A program made the position numbers and the translations under genes. This document shows positions 8,114 through 15,753 of a stretch of DNA of 18,694 nucleotides, in pieces. The first letter of the stretch is position 1. The number at the start of each line of letters is the position of its first letter. The stretch comes from CAZPHI01 sp964586425 (lineage in GTDB: Bacteria; Bacillota; Clostridia; Lachnospirales; Lachnospiraceae): positions 1 through 18,694 of the forward strand of contig CAZPHI010000037.1 of assembly GCA_964586425.1 (NCBI GenBank), read 5' to 3'. The notes below the pieces were generated by a model. The model ran no database searches and had not been told where the DNA came from. It saw only the letters and a program-made list of their open reading frames with translations.

Positions 8114-9268
8114 ATGGAAGCATATTTGGATAATTCAGCAACAACAAAGTGTATGCCAGAGGTTATTGATATATGTGTTAAAACAATGTCAATAGATTAC
8201 GGTAATCCCTCATCAAAGCATATGTACGGAGTTAATGCTGAAAGGTATATTAAAGAATCTAGGGATAAGATAACATCACTGTTAAAATGTCAAGACAAGG
8301 AACTTTTATTTACATCAGGTGGCACAGAATCCAATAATATGGCAATTATTGGAACTGCAATGGCTAATAAGAGACGTGGTAATCATATTATTGTATCCTC
8401 TGTAGAACATTCATCTGTCAAAGAGCCGATGCGTTTCCTTGAAGACCAGGGTTACAGAATCACATATCTTTCAGTAGATAATAAAGGTGTTGTTGATTTA
8501 GAAGAATTGCAAAATAGTCTTTGTGATGATACAATTCTTGTGTCTGTAATGTATGTTAATAATGAAATAGGTACAATTGAACCTATTGAAAAGATTGCAG
8601 AGATTGTACATCAATATAGTAACGATATAGTTTTTCATGTTGATGCTATACAAGCATTTGGCAAGATTAAAATTGTTCCCAAAAAACTTGGAATTGATCT
8701 TATGTCAGTAAGTGGTCATAAGATACATGGACCCAAGGGAACAGGATTTTTATATATTAGAGATAAGGTTAAGATTAAACCAATAATATATGGTGGTGGT
8801 CAGCAAAAAGGAATGCGTTCAGGAACTGAGAATGTGCCAGGTGTTGCAGGAATTGGAGTTGCTTCAAACCTTATATATAAAAACTTTGATGAAAAAGTAA
8901 ATGCTCTTTACGAATTAAGAGAATTCTTTATTGAAGAAGTATCAAAGATTGAAGGAACGCATGTTAATGGACAGACTGGAATGTTATCTGCACCACATAT
9001 TGTTAGCGTTAGTTTTGATAAAATCAGAAGTGAAGTTTTATTACATGCATTAGAAGAAAAAGAAATATATGTTTCATCTGGCTCAGCATGTTCTTCTAAT
9101 CATCCATCTCTTAGCAACACTTTAATGGCTATAGGTGTTAAGAAAGAATTACTTGATTCGACACTTCGCTTTAGTTTTTGCTTTGATACAACAAAGGAAC
9201 AGTTACAATATACAATTGATACACTTAAGGAACTATTACCGTTTTTGAGACGATTTGAAAGGAAATAA
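8114..9268 (+). CDS. cysteine desulfurase, IscS/NifS type (probable ThiI partner)
   Basis: This is a 384-residue PLP enzyme that takes sulfur from L-cysteine as an enzyme-bound persulfide, leaving alanine. It has the N-terminal LDNSATT motif, TSGGTESNN (cofactor phosphate), HVDAIQ (PLP Asp), SVSGHKIHGPKGTG with the Schiff-base Lys203, and the mobile active-site loop VSSGSACSS with Cys326. The RSGTEN motif is present. GGAG lies 10 bases before the ATG. The gene is 2 bases after rsmE and 4 bases before thiI. In Bacillus and other Firmicutes a dedicated desulfurase (called NifZ) beside ThiI supplies sulfur for tRNA 4-thiouridine, and that role fits here by context. No iscU or sufU-like scaffold gene is in the window. 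Confidence 0.93.
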   Translation: MEAYLDNSATTKCMPEVIDICVKTMSIDYGNPSSKHMYGVNAERYIKESRDKITSLLKCQDKELLFTSGGTESNNMAIIGTAMANKRRGNHIIVSSVEHSSVKEPMRFLEDQGYRITYLSVDNKGVVDLEELQNSLCDDTILVSVMYVNNEIGTIEPIEKIAEIVHQYSNDIVFHVDAIQAFGKIKIVPKKLGIDLMSVSGHKIHGPKGTGFLYIRDKVKIKPIIYGGGQQKGMRSGTENVPGVAGIGVASNLIYKNFDEKVNALYELREFFIEEVSKIEGTHVNGQTGMLSAPHIVSVSFDKIRSEVLLHALEEKEIYVSSGSACSSNHPSLSNTLMAIGVKKELLDSTLRFSFCFDTTKEQLQYTIDTLKELLPFLRRFERK

Positions 9269-9272
9269 CACA

Positions 9273-10451
9273 ATGTTTAAAGCATTTTTAATTAAGTATG
9301 GAGAAATTGGCGTTAAAGGAAAAAATAGATATATATTCGAAGACGCTTTAATTAAGCAGATTAATAATTCGTTAAAGAAGGTTGAAGGCGAATTCGTTGT
9401 AACAAAAGAAAATGGACGTATATATGCAGAAGCACAGACTGAGTATGATTATGATGAAGCTGTTGCTGCATTAAAGAGAGTATTTGGTATTGTAGCGTTC
9501 TGTCCAGTTGTTCAGATTGAAGATACTGGATTTGATGATTTATCTGCAGCTGTTATAAAGTATGTGGATGATACATACAAAGATAAGAATTTTACATTCA
9601 AAGTGAATGCCAGAAGAGCAAGAAAAGATTATCCGATGGATTCTATGGAGATTAATGCTGAGTTAGGTCATAGTCTGTTAGAGGCTTATAGTGAATTATC
9701 AGTTGATGTTCATAAGCCAGATGTATTAATACAGGTAGAAGTAAGAAAACTTATCAATATCTATTCTATGGAGATTCCTGGACCAGGAGGAATGCCTGTT
9801 GGAACTAATGGTAAAGCTATGCTTCTATTATCAGGTGGAATTGACAGCCCAGTTGCTGGATATATGATTGCTAAGCGTGGTGTTAAAATTGATGCAACTT
9901 ATTTTCATGCACCACCATATACAAGTGAAAGAGCAAAGCAGAAGGTTGTTGATCTTGCAAAGCTTGTCGCAAAGTATTCAGGACCAATTACGCTAAATGT
10001 TGTTAATTTTACTGACATACAGTTATATATATATGAAAAATGTCCTCATGATGAGTTAACAATAATTATGAGAAGATATATGATGAAAATTGCAGAAGAG
10101 CTTGGCAAGGAAGCTGGTTCAATGGGACTTGTAACAGGAGAAAGTATTGGTCAGGTAGCGAGCCAGACAATGCAGAGCCTGTATTGTACTAATGAAGTAT
10201 GCACAATGCCTGTATTTAGACCTGTTATAGGTTTTGATAAACAGGAGATTATAGATTTGTCAGAAAAAATAGGAACATATGAGACATCAATACAGCCTTT
10301 TGAGGATTGTTGTACAATCTTTGTTGCAAAACATCCTGTAACAAAACCTAATCTTAATGTTATTAAGAATTCTGAACTTAAACTTTCTGAAAAGATTGAT
10401 GAGATGATGAAGACAGCGATAGAAACAACAGAGAAGATATATATTGATTAA
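9273..10451 (+). CDS. thiI: tRNA 4-thiouridine synthetase ThiI (rhodanese-less)
   Basis: ThiI adenylates U8 of tRNA and inserts sulfur to make 4-thiouridine, a near-UV sensor. In some bacteria it also takes part in thiamine thiazole synthesis. The protein is about 392 residues with an N-terminal ferredoxin-like region beginning MFKAFLIKYGEIGVKGKNR, a THUMP RNA-binding domain (about 58-160), and a PP-loop ATPase with LLSGGIDSPVAGY (SGGIDS at 187-192). Late motifs are TGESIGQVASQT and EDCCTIFVAKHP; the Cys pair at 346-347 includes the candidate sulfur-accepting cysteine. The protein ends without the C-terminal rhodanese domain found in E. coli, as usual in Firmicutes, where the partner desulfurase passes sulfur directly. 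The ATG at 9273 has AAAGGA 9 bases upstream, inside the end of the desulfurase gene; an in-frame TTG at 9255 is rejected. Last gene of the operon. Confidence 0.96.
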   Translation: MFKAFLIKYGEIGVKGKNRYIFEDALIKQINNSLKKVEGEFVVTKENGRIYAEAQTEYDYDEAVAALKRVFGIVAFCPVVQIEDTGFDDLSAAVIKYVDDTYKDKNFTFKVNARRARKDYPMDSMEINAELGHSLLEAYSELSVDVHKPDVLIQVEVRKLINIYSMEIPGPGGMPVGTNGKAMLLLSGGIDSPVAGYMIAKRGVKIDATYFHAPPYTSERAKQKVVDLAKLVAKYSGPITLNVVNFTDIQLYIYEKCPHDELTIIMRRYMMKIAEELGKEAGSMGLVTGESIGQVASQTMQSLYCTNEVCTMPVFRPVIGFDKQEIIDLSEKIGTYETSIQPFEDCCTIFVAKHPVTKPNLNVIKNSELKLSEKIDEMMKTAIETTEKIYID

Positions 10452-10465
10452 TATATATTAATAAA

Positions 10466-10499
10466 AAAGCTGCTTTCAAGAAGACTTGAGAGCAGCTTT
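10466..10499 (-). terminator. intrinsic terminator between thiI and the HPr-like gene
   Basis: AAAGCTGCTTTCAAG (10466-10480) pairs with CTTGAGAGCAGCTTT (10485-10499) in a 15-bp stem with one G-U pair and an AAGA loop. On the minus strand the stem runs into a T6 run (bases 10468-10463), so it ends the HPr-like transcript well. On the plus strand only TTTAATTAA follows, so it would stop thiI transcripts less strongly. It is best viewed as bidirectional. Confidence 0.85.
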
Positions 10500-10541
10500 A
10501 ATTAACTGTAAATTATAACTAAACTTTAATTTAATTACAAA

Positions 10542-10772
10542 TTATACAAGATAAGGTGATAAAACTGAAAGAATTGTATCAATTTCAGCTTCAGCATGGA
10601 TATTAAGGTCAATTGGTTTTGATAAATCAAGACTGAAAATACCCATGATAGATTTTGCATCAATTACATATCTTCCTGATACAAGATCAAAATCAACATC
10701 GAATTTTGTGATGTCGTTAACGAATGATTTTACCTTATCGATTGAATTTAATGAAATCTTAACTGTTTTCAT
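10542..10772 (-). CDS. HPr-like (Crh-like) protein lacking the phosphocarrier histidine
   Basis: The protein has 76 residues. The segment AKSIMGIFSLDLSKP (39-53) matches the regulatory Ser46 region of HPr and Crh (LKSIMGVMSL). Aligning back from that serine without gaps to my memory of Bacillus HPr places Ser10 at the His15 position and Asp12 at the Arg17 position, so the PTS phosphorelay site is missing. The retained serine (Ser41 here) lies in the context used by HPr kinase/phosphorylase. Bacillus Crh likewise lacks His15 and acts only in CcpA-linked regulation, so a regulatory role is plausible but inferred. The fold pattern (strands with hydrophobic alternation and a C-terminal helix EIDTILSVLSPYL) fits HPr. 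AGGAGG lies 7 bases before the ATG, and it has its own promoter and terminator, so it is monocistronic. Confidence 0.82.
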   Translation of the reverse strand: MKTVKISLNSIDKVKSFVNDITKFDVDFDLVSGRYVIDAKSIMGIFSLDLSKPIDLNIHAEAEIDTILSVLSPYLV

Positions 10773-10832
10773 AATGTTACCTCCTGTAATTTGTCTATAT
10801 ATTTTTGTGTGTGTTTCACACTACCCATAATT

Positions 10833-10861
10833 ATATTAAAGTTTATACATTAATATGTCAA
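10833..10861 (-). promoter_or_regulatory. promoter of the HPr-like gene
   Basis: On the minus strand, consensus TTGACA (10861-10856) is followed after 17 bases by TAATAT (10838-10833); TATAAT is also present three bases further on. Transcription would start near 10826, giving a leader of about 54 bases with a short GTGTG-AAA-CACAC hairpin (10809-10821). Confidence 0.7.
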
Positions 10862-10890
10862 TATTAAATATGCACAATTAATATTTTAAA

Positions 10891-10902
10891 ATTGTATACA
10901 AT
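10891..10902. repeat. 12-bp perfect palindrome upstream of mtaB
   Basis: ATTGTATACAAT is a perfect palindrome 54 bases before the mtaB start codon. It contains TACAAT (10897-10902), which could serve as the mtaB -10 box, though no good -35 is seen at 16-18 bases. It could be an operator, or just a chance AT-rich palindrome. Confidence 0.35.
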
Positions 10903-10955
10903 AGTCTAAGAATTTGAAATATATGTTTGAGTTTGCTATAGAATGGAGAAAAAAC

Positions 10956-12272
10956 GTGAAAAAAGTGGCATTACACAGCTTAGGCTGTAAAGTAAATTCA
11001 TATGAAACAGAAGCAATGGAACAGATGCTAAAAGAAGCTGGATATATGATAGTAGAATTTGGCATTGAAAAAGCGGATTATTACATTATTAATACTTGCT
11101 CAGTTACCAATATCGCTGACAGAAAATCAAGACAGATGCTCCATAAAGCTAAAAAACTTAATCCGGATGCAGTTGTTATTGCAACGGGCTGCTATGTACA
11201 GGCTTCAAGTGAGGAAGTGAATGTAGACCCTTCGGTTGATATTGTTATTGGTAATAATAAAAAGAACGATTTATTAGAGATAATTAAGAGATATGAGGAA
11301 AATCATAGTGATAATGTATCTATGATTGATATAGGAAAAACTAATGAGTATGAAAATCTTAGTATTGAACGAGTATGTGAACATACAAGAGCTTATATTA
11401 AGGTTCAGGATGGATGTAATCAATTTTGTTCATATTGCATAATTCCATATACAAGGGGCAGAGTAAGAAGCCGCCAGTATGATGATATAATAGATGAAGT
11501 TAAGAAACTTGTTGCTAACGGATATAAAGAAGTTGTAATTACAGGTATACATGTGAGTTCATATGGGGTTGATTTGGAGAATATGAATCTATTAAAACTT
11601 CTTACAGCACTTAATGCAGTTGAAGGACTTGAAAGAATTAGACTTAGTTCACTTGAACCAAGAATTATAACGGATGAATTTGCAAGAGGTATTTCACAAC
11701 TTGAAAAATTATGTCCGCATTTTCATCTATCACTCCAGAGTGGTTGCGATGAGACACTAAAGCGAATGAATAGAAGATACACTGCAGATGAATATTACGA
11801 AACCGTTGTACGACTTAGACAATACTTTGATAAGCCGGCCATTACAACAGATGTAATTGTTGGGTTCCCTGGTGAAACAGACGAAGAATTTGAGGCTACG
11901 AAAGCATTTGTAAGCAAGGTTAACTTCTATGAGATGCATGTGTTCAAATATTCAAGAAGAAAAGGAACTGCTGCTGATTTGATGAAAAATCAGGTTAGAG
12001 ATGAGATTAAATCAACAAGAAGTAACGAATTGATCACATTAGGTGAGAAGATGAAGCATGAGTTTGAGCAGGCACATCTTAATCAGACTATGGAGGTGCT
12101 TTTTGAAGAAGTTACTGCATTGAATGGCAGATGTTTTATTACCGGTCATACAAAGACATACATTAAAGTGTATGTAGAGGTGAACGATAATGCTGATAAT
12201 TTAATCAATACTATTGATAAAGTAACAATTATTGATGTAAAAGATGGTCTTGTAATAGGACAATTAATCTAA
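10956..12272 (+). CDS. mtaB: tRNA (N6-threonylcarbamoyladenosine-37-C2)-methylthiotransferase
   Basis: MtaB is a radical-SAM methylthiotransferase that converts t6A37 to ms2t6A37 in tRNAs reading ANN codons, using two 4Fe-4S clusters. The protein is about 438 residues in the usual three domains. The N-terminal UPF0004 domain opens KKVALHSLGCKVNSYETEA, with cluster cysteines Cys11, Cys48 (INTCSVT) and Cys79 (ATGCYVQ). The radical-SAM core has CNQFCSYC (Cys154, 158, 161) and TDVIVGFPGETDEEF. A C-terminal TRAM-like RNA-binding region covers about 375-438. LGCKVN and the start-to-end pattern separate MtaB from MiaB and RimO. The GTG at 10956 has GGAG 7 bases upstream; an in-frame TTG at 10914 would add 14 atypical residues. 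The gene is monocistronic, divergent from the HPr-like gene. Confidence 0.94.
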   Translation: MKKVALHSLGCKVNSYETEAMEQMLKEAGYMIVEFGIEKADYYIINTCSVTNIADRKSRQMLHKAKKLNPDAVVIATGCYVQASSEEVNVDPSVDIVIGNNKKNDLLEIIKRYEENHSDNVSMIDIGKTNEYENLSIERVCEHTRAYIKVQDGCNQFCSYCIIPYTRGRVRSRQYDDIIDEVKKLVANGYKEVVITGIHVSSYGVDLENMNLLKLLTALNAVEGLERIRLSSLEPRIITDEFARGISQLEKLCPHFHLSLQSGCDETLKRMNRRYTADEYYETVVRLRQYFDKPAITTDVIVGFPGETDEEFEATKAFVSKVNFYEMHVFKYSRRKGTAADLMKNQVRDEIKSTRSNELITLGEKMKHEFEQAHLNQTMEVLFEEVTALNGRCFITGHTKTYIKVYVEVNDNADNLINTIDKVTIIDVKDGLVIGQLI

Positions 12273-12274
12273 TA

Positions 12275-12313
12275 TATAAAGGGCATATCATATGACGTGA
12301 TATGCCCTTTATA
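12275..12313. terminator. bidirectional terminator hairpin between mtaB and the ABC-2 operon
   Basis: TATAAAGGGCATATCA (12275-12290) pairs perfectly with TGATATGCCCTTTATA (12298-12313), a 16-bp stem around the loop TATGACG. It sits 2 bases past the mtaB stop and 1 base past the convergent permease stop. The T-runs are short on both strands, but stem length and placement make a shared terminator likely. Confidence 0.8.
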
Positions 12314-12314
12314 A

Positions 12315-13472
12315 TTATGCACGCTTGCCGCTTTTTAGCTTTGATACAACAATCGCAACAAGGAAGAATACAATTGTGAAGATTACTTCGATTCCAATAC
12401 ATTTGCAATATTCAATAAACTCTGTGTTTGAATTGGAATAAGTTTCAGCAATATTATTAGCACTTATATACCAATATGTCGGAATGAATTTTGATAATAC
12501 TTTTACATTCTGACTCATTATTTCAAGTGGAACGAATATTCCACCAAGGAACGAGAAACCTAAGCCGAATATATTAGAGAATGCATTCAATCCATTAGGT
12601 GAATTAACGAGGTAACTTACAAAGAACGCTAATCCGGCAGAGAGTGCAAGGAAAATGAAGCTGTTTAACATCATCATAAGTCCGCTTATGCTGAACATAT
12701 CGCCATTGCCAGTTATGATTCCGACTGCCATAAATATCATCCATAATAGTAAAGCAAAAGAGATACATCCCATTATTAATTGTCGATTTTTTGAATTAAG
12801 AGAAATAGAAGAACAAAGAATTCTATTATTTAAATCAGTTTTTCTAAAAGTTATAAGTATTAATCCAAGGCATTCGATAAGTATACATATGAAAATATAT
12901 GGCAGATATTGATAAAAATAGAATTTACTGCTTTTTTCAACAGTCTTTTCACCATTTAAAAAGCTGACTTCGACTGTTTTGTCGATACTCTTATTGGTTA
13001 GTTGTATTGCATCTGTGGCAGAATAGCCGGCATCAATATATACATTTAATTTATTCAGATAACTGTCAATGAGATTGCCGCACAAGTAAGCCTGACTTGA
13101 ATCCTGTGACTTATAATTTTGTAATTTGACGTTATTATTGCCGCTTATCAGTGAATCACTAAAACCTTCAGGGATAATAAGTACATAATATACATTACGG
13201 TAAAAGAGTTCATCTCTGATTATATCTTCATCCTCTTTCAATTCAATAATGTCTTCGTGTTCATCAAGATAATTGTAAAGTGCATTACCAACTTCATTAT
13301 TATCATGATTAAATACTGCGATATTAACATGAGAATCCTTGAAAGTTGTCTGGTCATTATCACTGCCAAGAGAAGTGAAAATAACACATATTACAGAGAA
13401 TATTACAACGTATATAAGAATACTAGCACTGTGTTTTATTAGTATTTTATAAAATGTTTTAAAGATGTTCAA
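12315..13472 (-). CDS. ABC-2 type transporter permease (second permease, LnrN-like)
   Basis: The 385-residue membrane subunit belongs to an ABC-2 exporter. One membrane segment lies near the N terminus (about 17-35), then a soluble extracytoplasmic domain of about 150 residues, then five more segments (about 185-207, 228-255, 262-290, 300-318 and 360-378). This is the architecture of ABC2_membrane_3 permeases. The start is TTG at 13472, set by AAGGAGG 7 bases upstream. The start overlaps the end of the preceding permease by 14 bases, and the ribosome binding site lies in that gene's last Arg-Arg codons, so the two are translationally coupled. It would pair with the first permease and the ATPase. 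The substrate is unknown; a lipophilic drug or peptide is suggested only by similarity to LnrLMN-type systems. Confidence 0.85.
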   Translation of the reverse strand: MNIFKTFYKILIKHSASILIYVVIFSVICVIFTSLGSDNDQTTFKDSHVNIAVFNHDNNEVGNALYNYLDEHEDIIELKEDEDIIRDELFYRNVYYVLIIPEGFSDSLISGNNNVKLQNYKSQDSSQAYLCGNLIDSYLNKLNVYIDAGYSATDAIQLTNKSIDKTVEVSFLNGEKTVEKSSKFYFYQYLPYIFICILIECLGLILITFRKTDLNNRILCSSISLNSKNRQLIMGCISFALLLWMIFMAVGIITGNGDMFSISGLMMMLNSFIFLALSAGLAFFVSYLVNSPNGLNAFSNIFGLGFSFLGGIFVPLEIMSQNVKVLSKFIPTYWYISANNIAETYSNSNTEFIEYCKCIGIEVIFTIVFFLVAIVVSKLKSGKRA

Positions 13473-14592
13473 ATTTACGCCTCCTTAACATTAAAAAGCT
13501 TCCAATGAATAATACGAATGTAATGATTAATAGAATAATTACATCATTGGTAAATCGTGTGTATGTATCATAAGCATTAATAGAATATAGGGCATCTGTA
13601 ATGAGTGCTGCCGGATTGATTTTGTTGAATAATGGAAAAGCATGCTCGATAATATTCTTTATATTGAAAATCATTAATCCACTACAGAAACATAACGTAA
13701 GACATACACTTATTATAATTCCGTTCTTAATGTTTTCATTGCCTTTTCCTATTGCTCCAATAAACATACCCAGTGAAATACCAAGTATATCACCAATTAT
13801 TGAAATTAAGTAAATTGGAAGAAGCCTGTTGCCAAAATCAATTGATAATATAAATGTAAGATATGAGATAAGCAAAATAGAGCTTATACATTGAAGCGTA
13901 ACTGCTGCACCAAAATCAGCAAAGATAACCTTTAACTTGTTGACTGGAGCAACTTCTCGCCTTGCACCTAATGAAGATAGATTAGCCTGCATAGCTAAAA
14001 CAATCTTTAATCCAGACATACTACCGAATAAGCAGCACATTGCTATTAATGCATAGAAGTACTGAGCATATGAATCGCATGTAGAGTCAGATAATGGAAC
14101 ATTCTCATTAAAAGAAACCTCCTCAGACAATGAATTGATTACTTTATTAAGATTCTCAGGATGAGTAATGCTTACATTCTTGATTACATCTGCCTGCGAT
14201 ATATATTCATTGAGAAATGTTTTGACAATTGTTTGCGATATTCCATTTTCCTTTACTTCCATTGCAAGTGAATCATTAACTATTATTATTGCATCTACTT
14301 TTTTATCATTAAGAAGCTGAGCTGCTTCATTGTAAGTAGTCTTTGTAGTGATAAAAAGCTGATTCTCCCCGTCCTTTGAGACCTCATCAAGCACAGTTTG
14401 AAATATGTCATTGGATTGTTCTTCTACAACAGCAATATTAACTGGATCAAATTGAATATCTTTGCCACCAAGCAAATTGCCGAATCCAAAGAAGAAGAGA
14501 GTTCCAAGAATTAATGGAAAGAACATAATCCAGAAGAAAATCCCTTTATCATTCACAATGTCCTTTATTTTGTATTTGTATAATTGAAACAT
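13459..14592 (-). CDS. ABC-2 type transporter permease (first permease, LnrM-like)
   Basis: The 377-residue protein has the same topology as its neighbour: a first membrane segment GIFFWIMFFPLILGTLFFFG (about 17-36), an extracytoplasmic domain to about residue 170, then five segments (about 175-199, 223-248, 254-282, 288-306 and 350-369). It ends in a basic RRRKFEHL tail. It is a paralogue-like partner of the next permease, so the transporter is probably a heterodimer of membrane subunits. GGAGG lies 6 bases before the ATG at 14592. The ATPase gene ends 38 bases upstream. An ATPase-permease-permease order is characteristic of LnrLMN/DrrAB-type drug exporters. Confidence 0.87.
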   Translation of the reverse strand: MFQLYKYKIKDIVNDKGIFFWIMFFPLILGTLFFFGFGNLLGGKDIQFDPVNIAVVEEQSNDIFQTVLDEVSKDGENQLFITTKTTYNEAAQLLNDKKVDAIIIVNDSLAMEVKENGISQTIVKTFLNEYISQADVIKNVSITHPENLNKVINSLSEEVSFNENVPLSDSTCDSYAQYFYALIAMCCLFGSMSGLKIVLAMQANLSSLGARREVAPVNKLKVIFADFGAAVTLQCISSILLISYLTFILSIDFGNRLLPIYLISIIGDILGISLGMFIGAIGKGNENIKNGIIISVCLTLCFCSGLMIFNIKNIIEHAFPLFNKINPAALITDALYSINAYDTYTRFTNDVIILLIITFVLFIGSFLMLRRRKFEHL

Positions 14593-14630
14593 TGTTTACC
14601 TCCATTCTAATATTAATATGATAAATGTTT

Positions 14631-15572
14631 TTAATCACGGAGTTCTTTTCCGGTGATTTCAAGAAATACATCATTCAATGTTGGAAGTTCCGAATGAACT
14701 TTACCAAATGCTATGTTGTGTTCCTGAAGATAATTGAGAATATGAATCAAATTATGATTGCCTCCGCTACATTTGATGATTAAATTATTATCGTTATACT
14801 CTACAGAATATACGTGGTTCATTTGATTAATCGTATTAATATCATTAGTTTTAAGTCCCATTACATCAATGTGTATAGTTTCGCTGTTTTTAATGAGCAT
14901 CTTCAATTCATCAGCGCTTCCTTCTGCAATGTTTCGTCCTTTATCCATTATAACGATTCTGCTGCAAATCTGTTCAACTTCTTCCATGTAATGAGATGTA
15001 TATATAATCGTAGATCCTTCACGATTAAGCTTCATAATTCCTTCAAGAATGCTGTTACGACTTTGTGGATCAACCGCTACAGTTGGTTCGTCCATAATTA
15101 TTAGCTTTGGTTTATGAACAATTCCACATGCGATATTAAGTCTTCGAAGAAGACCACCGGATAATTTCTTTGGGTAGAACTTCTTGTAGTCATTAAGACC
15201 TACAAATTCAATTGCTTCATCAACATATTGTTTGCGCTTATCTTTATCTTTGATGTAGAGGCTGCAGAAAAAATCAATATTCTCATATACATTCAATGTA
15301 TCGAATACGGCAACATTCTGAAGAACAATACCAATGTCTTTCTTTAGTTCATAAGAAGTTGGCTTCATTTGCTTTCCAAAAACTTCTATAGTCCCTTTAT
15401 CATATTGTAATAAAGATAGAAGACAGCTGATTGTTGTTGTCTTACCAGAACCATTGGGACCTAGAAGACCTAAAATCTCACCTTCTTTGATTTCAAGATT
15501 AAAATGATCTACAGCAAGTAAATCTTTATACCTTTTTACTAGATTATCAATTCTAACGATAGTTGAACTCAT
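14631..15572 (-). CDS. ABC-2 exporter ATP-binding protein (LnrL/DrrA-like)
   Basis: The 313-residue cytoplasmic ATPase powers the two downstream permeases. Motifs are in order: Walker A GPNGSGKTT (38-46), Q-loop Gln85, signature LSGGL (137-141), Walker B LIIMDEP (157-163), D-loop and switch His194 (YTSHYMEE). After about residue 215 comes the DrrA-type C-terminal regulatory region ending LNDVFLEITGKELRD, typical of drug-exporter ATPases. The signature has Leu where Gln is commonest (LSGGL, followed by LRRLNIA); related drug-exporter ATPases vary at this position, so it is probably functional. GGAG lies 8 bases before the ATG. It is first in a three-gene minus-strand operon, divergent from a two-component system. 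Confidence 0.92.
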   Translation of the reverse strand: MSSTIVRIDNLVKRYKDLLAVDHFNLEIKEGEILGLLGPNGSGKTTTISCLLSLLQYDKGTIEVFGKQMKPTSYELKKDIGIVLQNVAVFDTLNVYENIDFFCSLYIKDKDKRKQYVDEAIEFVGLNDYKKFYPKKLSGGLLRRLNIACGIVHKPKLIIMDEPTVAVDPQSRNSILEGIMKLNREGSTIIYTSHYMEEVEQICSRIVIMDKGRNIAEGSADELKMLIKNSETIHIDVMGLKTNDINTINQMNHVYSVEYNDNNLIIKCSGGNHNLIHILNYLQEHNIAFGKVHSELPTLNDVFLEITGKELRD

Positions 15573-15672
15573 CTAAACATCTCCATTTCATATTATTTTT
15601 GAATTGTATTTAACTATATATTGATTATTGCATTATTAATTTCATTATGATAGTGAAATAAGTAAATTCATA

Positions 15673-15690
15673 ATATGACAAATGTCATAT
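15673..15690. promoter_or_regulatory. 18-bp perfect palindrome, candidate response-regulator operator
   Basis: ATATGACAAATGTCATAT has perfect 8-bp arms around a central AA. It lies in the divergent region, about 36 bases upstream of the kinase -35 box and about 24 bases upstream of a possible exporter -10. Dimeric NarL/LuxR-family regulators bind such symmetric sites, so the regulator encoded at 16999 is the natural candidate ligand. Binding is inference. Confidence 0.5.
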
Positions 15691-15725
15691 ATATTAATAT
15701 ATTCTATTTTTATTAATAAATAGTG

Positions 15726-15753
15726 TTGAACTTAATTAAAAGTGTGTTATAAT
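15726..15753 (+). promoter_or_regulatory. extended -10 promoter for the two-component system
   Basis: TTGAAC (15726-15731), a 16-base spacer and consensus TATAAT (15748-15753), preceded by TG one base away, make a near-ideal vegetative promoter. An inverted repeat GTTAT-N5-ATAAC (15746-15760) overlaps the -10 and start point, with a third ATAAC at 15763-15767. This could be a repressor or autoregulation site. Confidence 0.75.

Noticed and set aside
14814..15104. Plus-strand open frame of 96 codons inside the exporter ATPase gene
   Set aside because: It is antisense to conserved Walker and signature motifs and the product resembles nothing known.
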